In this document: piece after piece, positions 29,795 to 42,300 of the stretch
How positions within the stretch are numbered: the stretch's first letter is position 1
Layout of the letters: each line of letters begins with the position of its first letter
NCBI RefSeq assembly: GCF_964275005.1
Contig: NC_092693.1
Location: 28,780,173 to 28,844,172, forward strand
Reading direction: 5' to 3'
Length of the DNA stretch: 64,000 nt
Source of the DNA: Diadema setosum
Taxonomy: Eukaryota; Echinodermata; Echinoidea; Diadematoida; Diadematidae
Notes under the pieces: generated by a model
What the model saw: only the letters and a program-made list of their open reading frames with translations
What the model was told of the DNA's origin: nothing
The model's database searches: none
Position numbers and translations under genes: made by a program

Positions 29795-29860
29795 CAGGGA
29801 CCTCAATGTTGGAAACACGTGGCTTATCCACCGAGACAAAACGGCTCTCACTATTTTATT
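29795..29860 (-). repeat. Degraded tRNA-like SINE head
   Basis: On the - strand GTCTCGGTGGATAAG resembles an A box and CCTGGTTTGAG a B box, with tRNA-like spacing. No proper cloverleaf can be drawn, so it is a retroposon relic and not a tRNA gene. Confidence 0.35.
29855..29860 (-). terminator. Candidate polyadenylation signal of the receptor gene
   Basis: TTTATT on the + strand reads AATAAA on the gene's strand, about 245 bp after the stop codon. Confidence 0.4.
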
Positions 29861-30104
29861 GATTGCTGGTACATAACATCTTACCTATATATACCAATAG
29901 GAAACACAGCATGACCCATGCACTAACTTTTATGCATAGAATATTTATGTGTCAATGGAGAAACTAATCTAATTTGGCTAATTACACACATCGTATAATA
30001 ATTTTAGTCATGCATAGTGAAATGGAAGATAGCCCATACACACAATGGAAGAATCAGACACAAAATACGCCCGTAAAATCCCACGGTATCATCATGGCAT
30101 AAGC

Positions 30105-30224
30105 TCAGGAAAAGAGGGCGCCCGTGATTATCGCCAGAAGGATCATGGAGATGAACAGGAGGCCGAAATTGACGATCAGGAAGAATCGACGTCGATCCTG
30201 ATTGGCTGGAGCCTCCTGTATATC
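30105..30224 (-). CDS. Receptor coding exon 7: TM4 and stop (residues 319-357)
   Basis: Encodes DIQEAPANQDRRR, then the helix FFLIVNFGLLFISMILLAII and TGALFS, then TGA. The acceptor TCTTTGACAG and phase 0 fit exon 6. The protein ends almost at once after TM4. Confidence 0.93.
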   Translation of the reverse strand, partial: DIQEAPANQDRRRFFLIVNFGLLFISMILLAIITGALFS

Positions 30225-30289
30225 CTGTCAAAGACAATAATGTCGGAAGAAAAACAGTGTTGTGTTAATTTTACATCAGACATGCATAA

Positions 30290-30329
<40 letters not shown>

Positions 30330-33300
30330 TGTGTGTGTGTGTATGTGTGTGTGTGATTTGCACAACATGTAAGAATTATTCCTAGAGCGTGTATGACAAT
30401 TTTTAGCTCAATTGCATAATACTGCTTTTGTCAATGCAGAGGCATGAAAAACTAGAGATTGTAATTTGTCATTACTGACAAATTAAGGTGATCCGATTTT
30501 TTTTTTTATCAATGATTCGAGTCCTGATCGCAATACGCATGACCATACAGGTTTCATCTGTGTTTAGAGACATTGGCCTTGTGATGTTTGGATTCTCATT
30601 TAGAAAAGAGAGTCATATCTGCCATCCTTGGTACTAAATTCTGTATACACTAGATAACGAAGATACAGCAACATTTTATACGACCTTTGACCCACCTTTA
30701 CACTCCCAAGATGGCACCTGAGGAAAAAGTGGTTAATTTGTGAAATGATTCTTGCGACATCATCTATAAGTGTGCAAAATATGGGAAAGATAGGACAGGT
30801 ATTCACCGAGATACAAGATGAAACAGTTATGACCTTTGACCCTTATTTACATACCCAAGATGGCGTCTGATCAAGAAGTCGTTATTTTATGAAATAATGT
30901 AGGTGACATGAACTAAACATGTGCAAAATATGGTGGTGATAGAGCATGTTTTTCTTGAGTTTTTGCAAAGAAAGTTGCGCAAAGAAAGAAATATTTCAAT
31001 ACATCGTTGATGAGCTTTAAGTTCAACCAAGTATTTTGACGTGATATCGACATCGTGTGAAAAAAACAAAGGGCACTGATATGATAGCACGAAGTTTCAG
31101 CTACAACATATTAAAATCTCGGAGAAATTCACTGAAGCATGAGATAGTGCTTGATAAAGATAGTCATGTCAATTTTCACATCTAGAAAAACTCCCTCCCA
31201 TAGAGAGGTAGCACGTAATAGCGAAGATTGAGAAAGAAGTACATATGACCTTTGACCCCATTCTGCACACCCAAGATGGCATCTGAGCAATTAGTGGTTA
31301 TTTTGTGAAATGATCCTTGTAACATGATCTTTACGTGTGCAAAATATGAGAAAGATACGACATATATTTACCAAGATACAGGATGAAACATTTATGACCT
31401 TTGACCCTAATTTACATACCCAAGATGGCGTCTGATCAAGTAGTTGTTATTTTGTGAAGTAATGTTCGTGACATGAACTAAACATATGCAAAATATGGTG
31501 GTGATAGGGTATGTTTTTCTTGAGTTATTGCACAGAAAGTTGGAGAAAGAAAGAAATATTTCAATACATTGAAGATAAGCTTTAATTTCAACCAAGTTTT
31601 TTCACGTGATCCCGACAACATATGAAAAAACGAAGGGCACACTCACGATAGCCCTACGTCTCAGCTACAACATATTAAAATCTTAAAGAAATTCACCGAA
31701 GCATAAGTGAGCTAGTGCTCGATAAAGATAGTCATGTCAATTTTCATTTCCATAAAAATTGCACTCCCATAGAGATTACACGTAAACTGGTAAATTTTGA
31801 CAAGGTTACTTTCAATCCATTTTTTCGAGGTGATGTCGTCATCTAATCAAAATTGTGTAATTACATTTGTGAAAGAGCAGTTCATAAGCTACAACATATT
31901 GAAATTTGGGTGAAAATGGGCAAAGGACAAGTGAGATACGCTCGAGTAAACTTGAAATTTGATGACGTCATTTTGAAAATTTACTTTTTTTACTTTATTA
32001 AGAAATTTGATATCTTTTAATCATTTTGTCAGCATTGCCACCCCATGAAATGACATGTACAACTCATCAGCTTTCAGAATATGTAAAGAAAATAGGGGGT
32101 CACCGTCCACCCTGACGAGTAAAATCGGATTTCAAATTGGCGGTTTTTTGGCATAGTTGCACTGTATATCGCCATTGACGCGCGCGCGGAATTTCAACTT
32201 TGACGGGCCCGTATGACGTCATATTGAGTCGGATTGACTTGAAACTTGGTAAAAATATTACTTGATATTTCAGGCATCTGATCCGTGTCAAAAAACGGGA
32301 AATTTGTATTGCATATGAGCTGTGCGTGCGTATATGTGCGCGCGCGTACGCGTCCGTCCGATTTTTTCAATTTTTCAAAAAATGCTCCAAATGGTCTGAA
32401 ACGTGTGCAAAAAGATTTTGAGCTCGATTGGAGCATACAAATATTTCAACGCGCGCGTACGCGCACGTTTTAATAATGAATATGAATTTTGATAATATGA
32501 GTAGAATGCGCTTGACTTGAAATATACGTGACGTAAATTTCATTGAAAATTTGCATTCCATTAATGAGATATGAATGAAAATGTGTTTTCATATAATGAC
32601 GTCATCGTGACGTCACGGTCGACTGATCACTATGATACATTAGATCTGTCATCTTTGTGACATGATACATACATGGTATGATTTTGAAATTGATAGGCAG
32701 AGGACTTTCTGAGCTAACCTCTGCACAACTTTTGAGGAGAAATAAAGAAACAAAGAAGAAAGAATCAGTACAGATACAGAAGGTGATCCGAGAGGATACT
32801 CGGATCACCTAATTATCAATGCGAGAGACAACCCACCTTTGATGGCGAAGGACTGTCCCGCCGATAGAAGCTGAACAGCACCGCGTTGATTAGCGTGATG
32901 ATGGCAGTGAGAACCATGCTCGCCAGTAGATACCGACCGAGCCGAGTGGTCATGTACGCTGGCACCTCGCTGCTCAGCGCCATTGCCTGGACGACCAGGG
33001 CGATGAATACGACCCCGCCGAAGATGACTCTCTCCCCCGATCCCTCGGGCCTCAGGACGAAGACGACAAGGATCAGCCAGGCAGTGATGACAGCTGGTCC
33101 GATGAGGGAGCTCGAGTTCTTGCGGGCGATCACGACGGTGGCTTTGATCTGATCGTAAGATTCTTCACAGCACGCATACTTTTTCCGATTCATTTCGAGC
33201 TTGTAGTCGATCACATCCCAGTTTTTGTTGTCGAGGATCTCGTCGAAGCCAGCCAACTTGTTGTGAACTATGAGCGCGATGTTTTCAGTGTGGTGTGCCC

Positions 33301-36299
33301 ACGAGCCCCATATTAGCTCACATGTCTGCAAATAAATACATAATAATGTACTGTAAACGATTCAGAGAGATACAAACCCTCGCAGAAAAACGTCACGACA
33401 TCCTCAAAAACAAAACAAAGCAAAGCAAAGCAAAAATCAAAACAAAACAAACGCTTGGTGTAAATAGCTGCAAGTGAGTATAACGCCCATTTAAGTACGG
33501 AAATTGAATGCACTTAGGTTATGATAGAAAACCCATTTTCACGACAGCTGAGAATTTTGCCCTAAACATTCAAAGGAAGCGATAGGTTTGCAGGGTCAAA
33601 GCAAAGGGTCTAGGCTGCTGAATGAAAGCTTTTATGTTCATGAAATAAAATGTAAATACATGTAGCTTGTTAATAAGTCCTATAAAACTCTAAGAACTTT
33701 ATACTTCTTACAGTGTCGACTCCTACTACCTTGGTAAACTTTTCAGCTGCATCTGATGGAATTGACAGTGAGTTATGCAACAAAATCATTCCTTTTTCAA
33801 TACAAATAAATTTGACCAAAAGATTAGATGCATGGAATTATGAAAATCTTCATGGAAACTTCACATACGAAGGCAATAAACAAGACATTGTGCTGCAGAC
33901 GCAAATTGATAATAATCAAAGAAAAAGTGAAAAATTGAATATAGGTCCGCAAAAACTCACTGTTCGTTTGTTTGTTTGTTTGTTTGTTAGGACAGACTTG
34001 CAACAACAATTGATAATTCTGTGCTGTTCCATCTTTGATGTTGTTGGATTGTATTGTGAATATAGAAAAGAGCGACTGCGGAGGTTATGACATGCTAGTT
34101 TAAGTATTCAGATGAGTCAATTGGGGGAAAAGATATTGAGGAATTTGAGAATTGGAGAACGCAGCTCGATGACAAATGTTGGTTTTGTTGAAATTCAAAT
34201 GTGATTGGTCTCTTTCCTTGATACTTTAATCCCAAAATGTAGAAACAAATCTTTAAAAAAATAGTGAAAAGATGTGATACTTAAAGAACTGTGGAAAGTT
34301 TAATGGAAGCTACATATAAACAATACAATTGAAATGACGAAACGGAATTGTATTTTCTTTTTCTATAATATATAGTAAATAGAATATGATTGAAAGATGA
34401 CAATTCCAAACCCCGATAATATTTCATCAAAATTGAATTACTGCGGAGAATGCAATACTGTACCTAATTCGAAAAAAAAAATACTTTGCAATTAGTTTGA
34501 CTTCTTTTTTTTTATTCTTTTAATTGTTTAGTATGAGTATGAGTACTAACAAAACACGTGGTCATGTTTTCAACTGTGGCATTATGTCACTTATCTTCTG
34601 GTATTTTAGATATTTTGTGTTCATCCATGCTTTCGCCTATTTAGATTATCATTGCAACATATCACATGCTTACTGATCATGTCATTATTGTTGTAATCCA
34701 ATTGTTAATTTTCAGTAGTATCTTTTCATCTTCTATGCCATGCGCTATTAATGTTTCGTTGCGATGCACATGTCAAAAGAAAAGAAAAAAAAACCAAACG
34801 GCAAATTTCTTGAGGTCATCTTCCTACATTTTTTAAATGGGCGCACATTCGACAAGAATTTGAGAATTGATTTATTTATTGGTGCCACACTTTCAAGCTA
34901 TGCTGAAGTGTCAACCCCTGTAATACTATGAAACATTTTGTGACATAAAATATAATTCAAGAACTTGTATCATATCAGAATGATTTGTATCACAAAATCA
35001 AAACAAGGAAAAGCAGAAATTACGCGGTGCGTAATATATGTCCCCACCGGAAGTAGCATTTTGTAGCAAAATGTACAATATAGGTCAAAAATAAAGGTCA
35101 AAGGTCAAAGAAGTCAAAGGTCAAAATTCTGTGTAGAAGTTTTGAAGCCCTCACCTAGTGCCATCACATAAAGCAAACGGAATCTAAATTGGGTTAGAAA
35201 TGGCGAAGGAGTAGCATTTTGTAGCCAATGTACAATAAAATGTAGGTCAAAAATCAAGGTCAAAGGTCAAAGAAGTCAAAGGTCAAAATTCTGTGTAGAA
35301 GTTTTGAAGCCCTCACCTAGTGCCATCACATAAAGCAAACGGAATCGAAATCAGGTTAGAAATGGCGAAGGAGTAGCTTTTTGTAGCAAAATGTACAATA
35401 CAGGTCAAAAATCAAGGTCAAAGGTCAAAGAAGTCAAAGGTCAAAATTCTGTGTAGAAGTTTTGAAGCCCTCACCTAGTGCCATCACATAAAGCAAACGG
35501 AATCGAAATCGGGTTAGAAATGGCGAAGGAGTAGCATTTTGTAGCAAAATGTACAATACAGGTCAAAAATCAAGGTCAAAGGTCAAAGAAGTCAAAGGTC
35601 AAAATTCTGTGTAGAAGTTTTGAAGCCCTCACCTAGTGCCATCACATAAAGCAAACGGAATCGAAATCAGGTTAGAAATGGCGAAGGAGTAGCATTTTGT
35701 AGCAAAATGTACAATACAGGTCAAAAATCAAGGTCAAAGGTCAAAGAAGTCAAAGGTCAAAATTCTGTGTAGAAGTTTTGAAGCCCTCACGTAGTGCCAT
35801 CACATAAAGCAAACGGAATCGAAATCGGGTTAGAAATGGTGAAGGAGTAGCATTTTGTAGCAAAATGTACAATACAGGTAAAAAATCAAGGTCAAAGGTC
35901 AAAGAAGTCAAAGGTCAAAATTCTGTGTAGAAGTTTTGAAGCCCTCACGTAGTGCCATCACATAAAGCAAACGGAATCGAAATCGGGTTAGAAATGGCGA
36001 AGGAGTAGCATTTTGTAGCAAAATGTACATTATAGGTCAAAGGTCAATGTCAAAGGTCACAACTGAAATTCTGTGTAGAAGCTTCAAAGCTCCCATGTAG
36101 GGCTATCATATAAAGCAAACAGAATAAAAATTGGCTCATAAATGACAGAGAAGTAGCAAATTGAACATTGTGATCACACACGGGCCCACACACGGACACA
36201 CGGACACACGCACGGACACACACACGTACGGAGCCCGTTTCATAGTCCCCTGCTCGAACTCATTCGGCGGGGACAATGGACCATAAGTTTCATATTTTG

Positions 36300-36350
<51 letters not shown>

Positions 36351-39300
36351 TGGGGGGGGGGGGTAAAATTATTGTCATAAGAAAGTTCCAGAAACGTTAA
36401 GTTAAATTAAATTAAATCAAATCAAATCAAAATGGCATTTGAAAGTGGAATTATTAGAGTCAAGCAAGAGGGTCAGGTCTGGTGACTTTGTCCGATCCCT
36501 ATACCGTGTTATTCTTTAAGTGATTTTAAAATCACTGTACATTTTTATCTTTGAAAGACCCAAATGTGTTCCCGCGTTGAAAGGGTCGATACATGTATTC
36601 ACCTGTTCGTCGTATGGATACCTGGAGACATCCATGGCACACTGGGCTTTGATATTATGTGGCTGGATGTAGAAGATTGTTCCATCAGCGTACACCAAGG
36701 CTAGGATGTCGGTCACACTCTGTGTCGTCTCTACACTGTTATCCGGGGGAGGAAAAGAGAAAAGACACAGTTTATAGTCTCAATAGCCATGTGCAAGTGG
36801 ATTATACATATATAATACATGTATATATAAATAATAAATATATACACTGTATATATATATATATATATATATCAAGGCTTGACACAAACTCTTCTCTTGT
36901 AGCCCATTCGGCCCATTAAAATCTGTCAATTTAACATTTTTGTATAACAATTGTGAGATATGAGAAAGGAAGGAGAAATCGGTGCGTAGCTTTGACATCA
37001 TTATTCCTCTTACTGTTCCTCCTTCTCGGAAATGCACAAGAGCTGAAAAATTGGGAATCGAACCCGGGTCTTTGGCATGGAACGCCAACGCCTTAAACTG
37101 CTCGGCCACGGAGACGTCATAGCGGTTCAGGCAGACCCAAGCTCGAATACTAGTACCCGATGGTCCAACCTTTCAACCCTTTATGCGCATGTTCCTTTTT
37201 TGAGGCAGAGAGTTATAACTCTAATTAATTCAGGAGAAGTCAAAAAGCTGTTGTAGAGGTGATTTCTTTCTCGCACTAGATATATAGGCCTATATATATA
37301 TATATATATAGACTGATTGATTGATCGATTGCAAAACAGTGTCTCTCTCACTCGAGAAAGGGTAATTTGTATTCATGTTATCAATAAGTCCTTATAAAGT
37401 TTTTGTAGAAATCGGAGTACATCAATGAAAATTTGGGAATTAAATTGGACACATAAGAACAGTTTTGAACTGAATAGATTTAGAGAGTATAATTGATTGG
37501 GAGCTCTGTGATTTAGAAGTTGACCAGCTCTGAATTTGTTTGGTACAAAACATTTTAATAATTCTAATTTCTCTCTTTCCCTCAAAAAGGCCCTATCCGC
37601 TTACAAGAAGCATGTTACTCTGTAAACAGGCATGCACTTTATACCAACAACTTGTCTAAATTAAAATATATAATAAGTAAAAACAAAAAATCGGTAGAAA
37701 AGTGAAAATTGGTAATCTTGTGTGTACAAACCCAAAGGAAAGCTGCTCAACGATAATCGACAAAGAGTTCTTAGTTTATCTGATTCCCTAAACTTGTTTA
37801 CAATTCATATCTTCTCTCCTTTTCTTTTCTTTTTTTTTTTTGGGGGGGGGGGGATTCTATATCCCGAAATTTTTGCTGATCTCCTGTAATCTTTTTGTTT
37901 AAATACATGTAAATATAATATTAGAATGGGATTTCTTAACGAACGACTTTTTAACATATTCTTCGCTAAAATACGAATTATCCATCTAAAAGAGCACCGT
38001 TGACTGATCCAAATGGCGGGGAAACTCCTCTCTCTTTTCGCTGGTTGCCATCTGTCAAAATCATATTAAGTCTATACGCTATGACCATAAGGCCCACCTT
38101 ATACCACATGAGATGGAACGATCCGTAAGAAAACGACAGCGGATAAGTGCAATGTATAACCATGCACATTGTTTCATGTTTTGTGATCCCACGCAAGGAA
38201 CCATTTTTTCAGTATGACGCGCTCACAATTTTTCTTGCAATATCTGATCAGACGTAGAGCACTGAAAATTATGGTGAAATATTTCAAAGAGGCTCCGTAT
38301 GACAACCCTGTCATGAAACAAATCTCCTTTACAACATCTTGCTATGTTGGTGAGGTGTATGAGGCGACAGAATATCTTCTTCAGTTTTATGATAACGAAG
38401 GCATTTAGCAGAGTACACCCACCGACAAACTCACAAAGGCTTAAACTAGTATCATCACAGGCTACAGCAGGGAAGTCAGAAATCTTCCATCATTTTTATC
38501 CCTCGTCTATTTCAGGCATTATTGAGCAAAGATGACTTTCCTTCAAACATTCTGCAGATTACAGTTTAAAAAATTCTCAGTTTGGACTTTCTGGAAAGCA
38601 GTGTGATCAGAAAAGTTGTTTACGAAATTCTAAACGTTGCATACCAGATCTCAATGTTCCCTCTTATGACGCATTATACGGCTCAGTTCCTTTCGCAATG
38701 TACATGTGTATAGTGATATGCAGGGTGTTTAATGATGAATTATTGGCATACATACAAACAAGACATATACAATTCCTATACCAAAAAAAAAGAGAATTGT
38801 ATCTTTACGTTGGTCTCTTTCTGATGTGCAAAACGTCAAAAACTAAGGGAATTCATAAATAGCAAGTAGAAAAGGCAGAGTAACGATTCCATATGAAATG
38901 TAAAGCCCGCCGCTCATAATATACGACTCACGACTATACGACTGATAAACTTTGGATCCGAAATAGACGTGAATAAGAGAGACGAATTCATCCATGCGAT
39001 GTTTAACTCATAAGTGGTATTATATGGATCATTTCAACGAATAATACCGCAGTACACACCTGAGATCAAGAGGACGTTATGGATAGATTAGATATATAAC
39101 AATTAATAGAAAAGGAGGAACGAAATAAGTATTTACAGGCAGCAATTGCTTGACATCAGTGGTGACAATGAATGGGTAAAGTAGGACCTACTAGAATAGG
39201 AGGAGTAAAGTCATACTTCGTACCATTCCACGACCCGGTAACCTCGAGTGTGTTCGCTCTTTTTTGACCTTTCCATTCATCCGGGGTTGACAAAAGGATC

Positions 39301-42300
39301 CCTTTTTATTCGTATGTTGACAGTGGGTTGTTTGCATTGTGTTTGCCCATCATAATTATGAACTCAAAAATGAGAAGAGAGGTTCCCCGTCTTCTCTTCT
39401 TCACGGGAAAGAAATAAATCAGGACGGAAGAGATGCCTGTAAGAGGGAAACTGTTTTTCTTTTTTTTTTTTACGATACTAAATTCCTTACTCCTTGAATT
39501 GTTCTGTTTGTTCTATTCAAACGTCCAGTCTGTATATAATATGATAATACAGTTAAACAGTACAATCATGGTGTGAGGATCCCGACAAAAGCGTGTCCTC
39601 GTTTGTAACCGTGTATAGGTATCCATGTCACACGTACTCTCAGGAATTCGAATATACCATGTTCGATTCCTCATTCTCATCGTATTAGTTTCTCAGGAAT
39701 TTGCTAACACGATGCTTCTCTCTATTTCTGGCATGTTGAATTATCATCCCCTGCATATGTCTGACCAATTCTGGCCAATAACAATCGATTGACGTCTTCT
39801 GTCTGAACACCACTGGTGCTACACGCTGAAGCAATAGTGATGTTTTGCTAAGGATCGATGACATCCGTTATTTTCATGAAGATTGTAGGAAAAAAAGTAA
39901 AGCCCTAAAGTATTGTACGTGGGAACAATTGGCAGTATGATTCATCCTCCCCTTGGTCGCCATAGGATGGTTTTTATGAGTACCAGACTTCTAATTCTAC
40001 ATACTTCTTCTGATACATTCCACCTGACTCGCTATAGTATTTTCATGGAAATGGACTCTTGTAGATTTGATGCTTAGACTTATTAGAAACAACAGAACAA
40101 AAAGGGGGAGAACCGCTTCATCAGTTGGTAAGACTGAGTGTATTTGGAAATGAAGATTCAAACATAGCAAGCTATAACAGAAGGACTAAGGATTTTGTCG
40201 CCAACTATGATATCTTCGTCTACGTTATACCTTGCCTATGATAGTGCAGCGTTCTTGTATATACGGGAAGTGGATGAATCATAAGACCCAGGTCCCGTTT
40301 CATAAAACTTTCTATCAGTGATAACTGCCACATTTCAGTGACAAATTTGCTCTTAGCCAATCAGATGCAAGGATTTTAGTAGTTTATAACAACTATGACA
40401 ACTTGTCACTGATAACAAGCTTTATGAAACGGGGCCCGGTAAGTTATGAACGATATTGACTACCCCCTTTATTGATCTTAGTCCGCGCCGACTAGTTATT
40501 CTCAGGCCTTTGGAGAGTGTGCAATCTCTTTGAAATTATTATGTTCTGTATTCATAAGACCGCCGATTATACAAACTGCAATATTATATTCTCTCTGTGT
40601 GCAAAGCAGCATACAATGACACACTTATTACAATACAGTGTCGTTCTGTACCACTTCGAAAGACACTGTTTGCGCTCAAATTGAAATTGATATATTTCCG
40701 TGTCTTTCAATCTGGCGCACCTTTATTGCTTGTTACAGGGACAGAAGCATGGTACACTATTTTCCTGCATGCCCCACCTGTATTCTGAAGGGCTGTGGAG
40801 CCGGGAAATGTGCAAACGCCGGGAAATGTGCAAACGCCGGGAATTGTGCAAACGTCTCGCCGGGAAATGTGCAAACGCCGGGAAATGTGCAAACGTCTTG
40901 CCAGGAAATGTGCAAACGCCGGGAAATGTGCAAACGTCTCGCCGGGAAATGTGCAAATTTCATCAACGGGAAATGTGCAAACGTGACGCCGTGAAATGTG
41001 CAAAAGTTCAATTTTGCCGGGAAATGTGCAAAACGTCGCCGAAATTCTTCTTGTATTATATAACCAAATAAGAATGAGCAAGGATGGTTCTTTAACCCTA
41101 AAGGGGCCGGGCTTTTTTGGCTGTGCTCAGACCGCGGGGGGGGGGGGGGGGAGGGGAGGGGGAGGGGATGGACTCCGCCCCCCCCCCACCCCCCCCCACC
41201 CCCCCCCCCATGAGATCTCGGCCATTGGTGGTGCGATAGCGATAAAATTTCGCATGCGTGAGACCCACGTCATACTCTAGAAGATTGTGTCATAAGATTT
41301 TGTGAAACAATCAATTTTTAATTTTAATTAATTAATTATGCAAATTAAGCTCAAGATGATATTTTAGCCTAATTAAAAGCATTGAGAGTCTAATTTTTGA
41401 TCTGTAAATCTGTTTTTGCATATTCAACAATTTTACCTCACATAAACTTCCAAAACTCATTTCAATTCTTATTTATTTCATTGTTTTCAGAATTTCTTAT
41501 GTATTTCCTTGTTTTTTAACTTTTGGCTTTTTTTGTTTTTTCATTGGAAATTGTCACTGACCACTCTTCTACCATAATTAGCACAAAATTGATAAATGAA
41601 AGTGATTAATTGTAAAAATAATCAGGTTTTTATGACTTTCATGACAGAACATTATTTTCCATAGGAAACGTACACAAAATCACAAAATTGTGCCCGTTTT
41701 GGGGCGACATTCCGTTACAAAAATGGGCGTGGCTTCGCAAAAGTATGCGCGGACGTTGCAAATTTGGTCTCAAAAGTTGCGCGAGACTTGAACAAAGAAA
41801 ATGAAGAAGCCTCGCGACGAGGCCTTCTCGCGTTACAGATTTATAGCGCGAAACGTCGAGGGGGGCGGATTCCGCCCCCCCCCCCCTCGCCCTTTTAGGG
41901 TTAAAGATATTGATGACAGGAATTCACGTTTAATGGCAGATCCAGGGAGGCAGGGCACGGGGACATAAGTGGGGAGGAGTCTTCAAATTGAAGCCTCAGA
42001 GTCCCTAAACTAGTGCTATGAAGACATTAATGACTGAAATTGCATGTTTGATTATGACGGATTCAGGGGTGTCCGGATCGCGGGGGAAGGGGTGAGGGGA
42101 GGAGAGGGATTTTCTACATTGTCAGTATCTTCTTGAAAAGTCTAGGACAGATTTTCACGAAACTTGTCAAATAGCCTCATTACGATGATATGATTTTATG
42201 AATTGAAATTGGCCCCCAATCCTCCCCCCCCCCCCCCCACCCCCGGCCGAAAGGGGGGGGGGGGGGGGAGTTGAAGCCTCAGAGTCTCTAAACTCTGGAT

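Larger units (their letters stand above)
26187..30104. other. Convergent intergenic region between DUS2 and the receptor gene
   Basis: This holds the 3' untranslated regions of both genes and several small transposons listed separately. The first clear + strand AATAAA after the DUS2 stop is at 27169-27174. A tRNA-like scrap lies around 27005-27070 (GTGGCCAAGGCTGTGG and GGGGTTCAAATC). No further coding exon is seen. Confidence 0.5.

Noticed and set aside
32816-33331. Taking the whole open frame at the receptor TM exon as coding up to its own stop
   Set aside because: The frame ends VGCLSH only because it runs into the intron. A GTGGGT donor after SPSK and the TM4 exon at 30224 give the correct end of the channel.
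37040-37117. A tRNA gene on the - strand (A and B boxes, TCC anticodon position)
   Set aside because: The acceptor and T stems do not pair, and a non-tRNA body with an AT tail follows. It fits a SINE.
40794-41080. Regularly spaced 18-24-bp repeats that resemble a CRISPR array, and the overlapping frames reading CANAGKCANAGK
   Set aside because: The repeats are in an animal intron, spacers are only a few bases and not unique, and the block is mirrored at 46013-46242 as a transposon end. The frames are low-complexity translations of the repeat.
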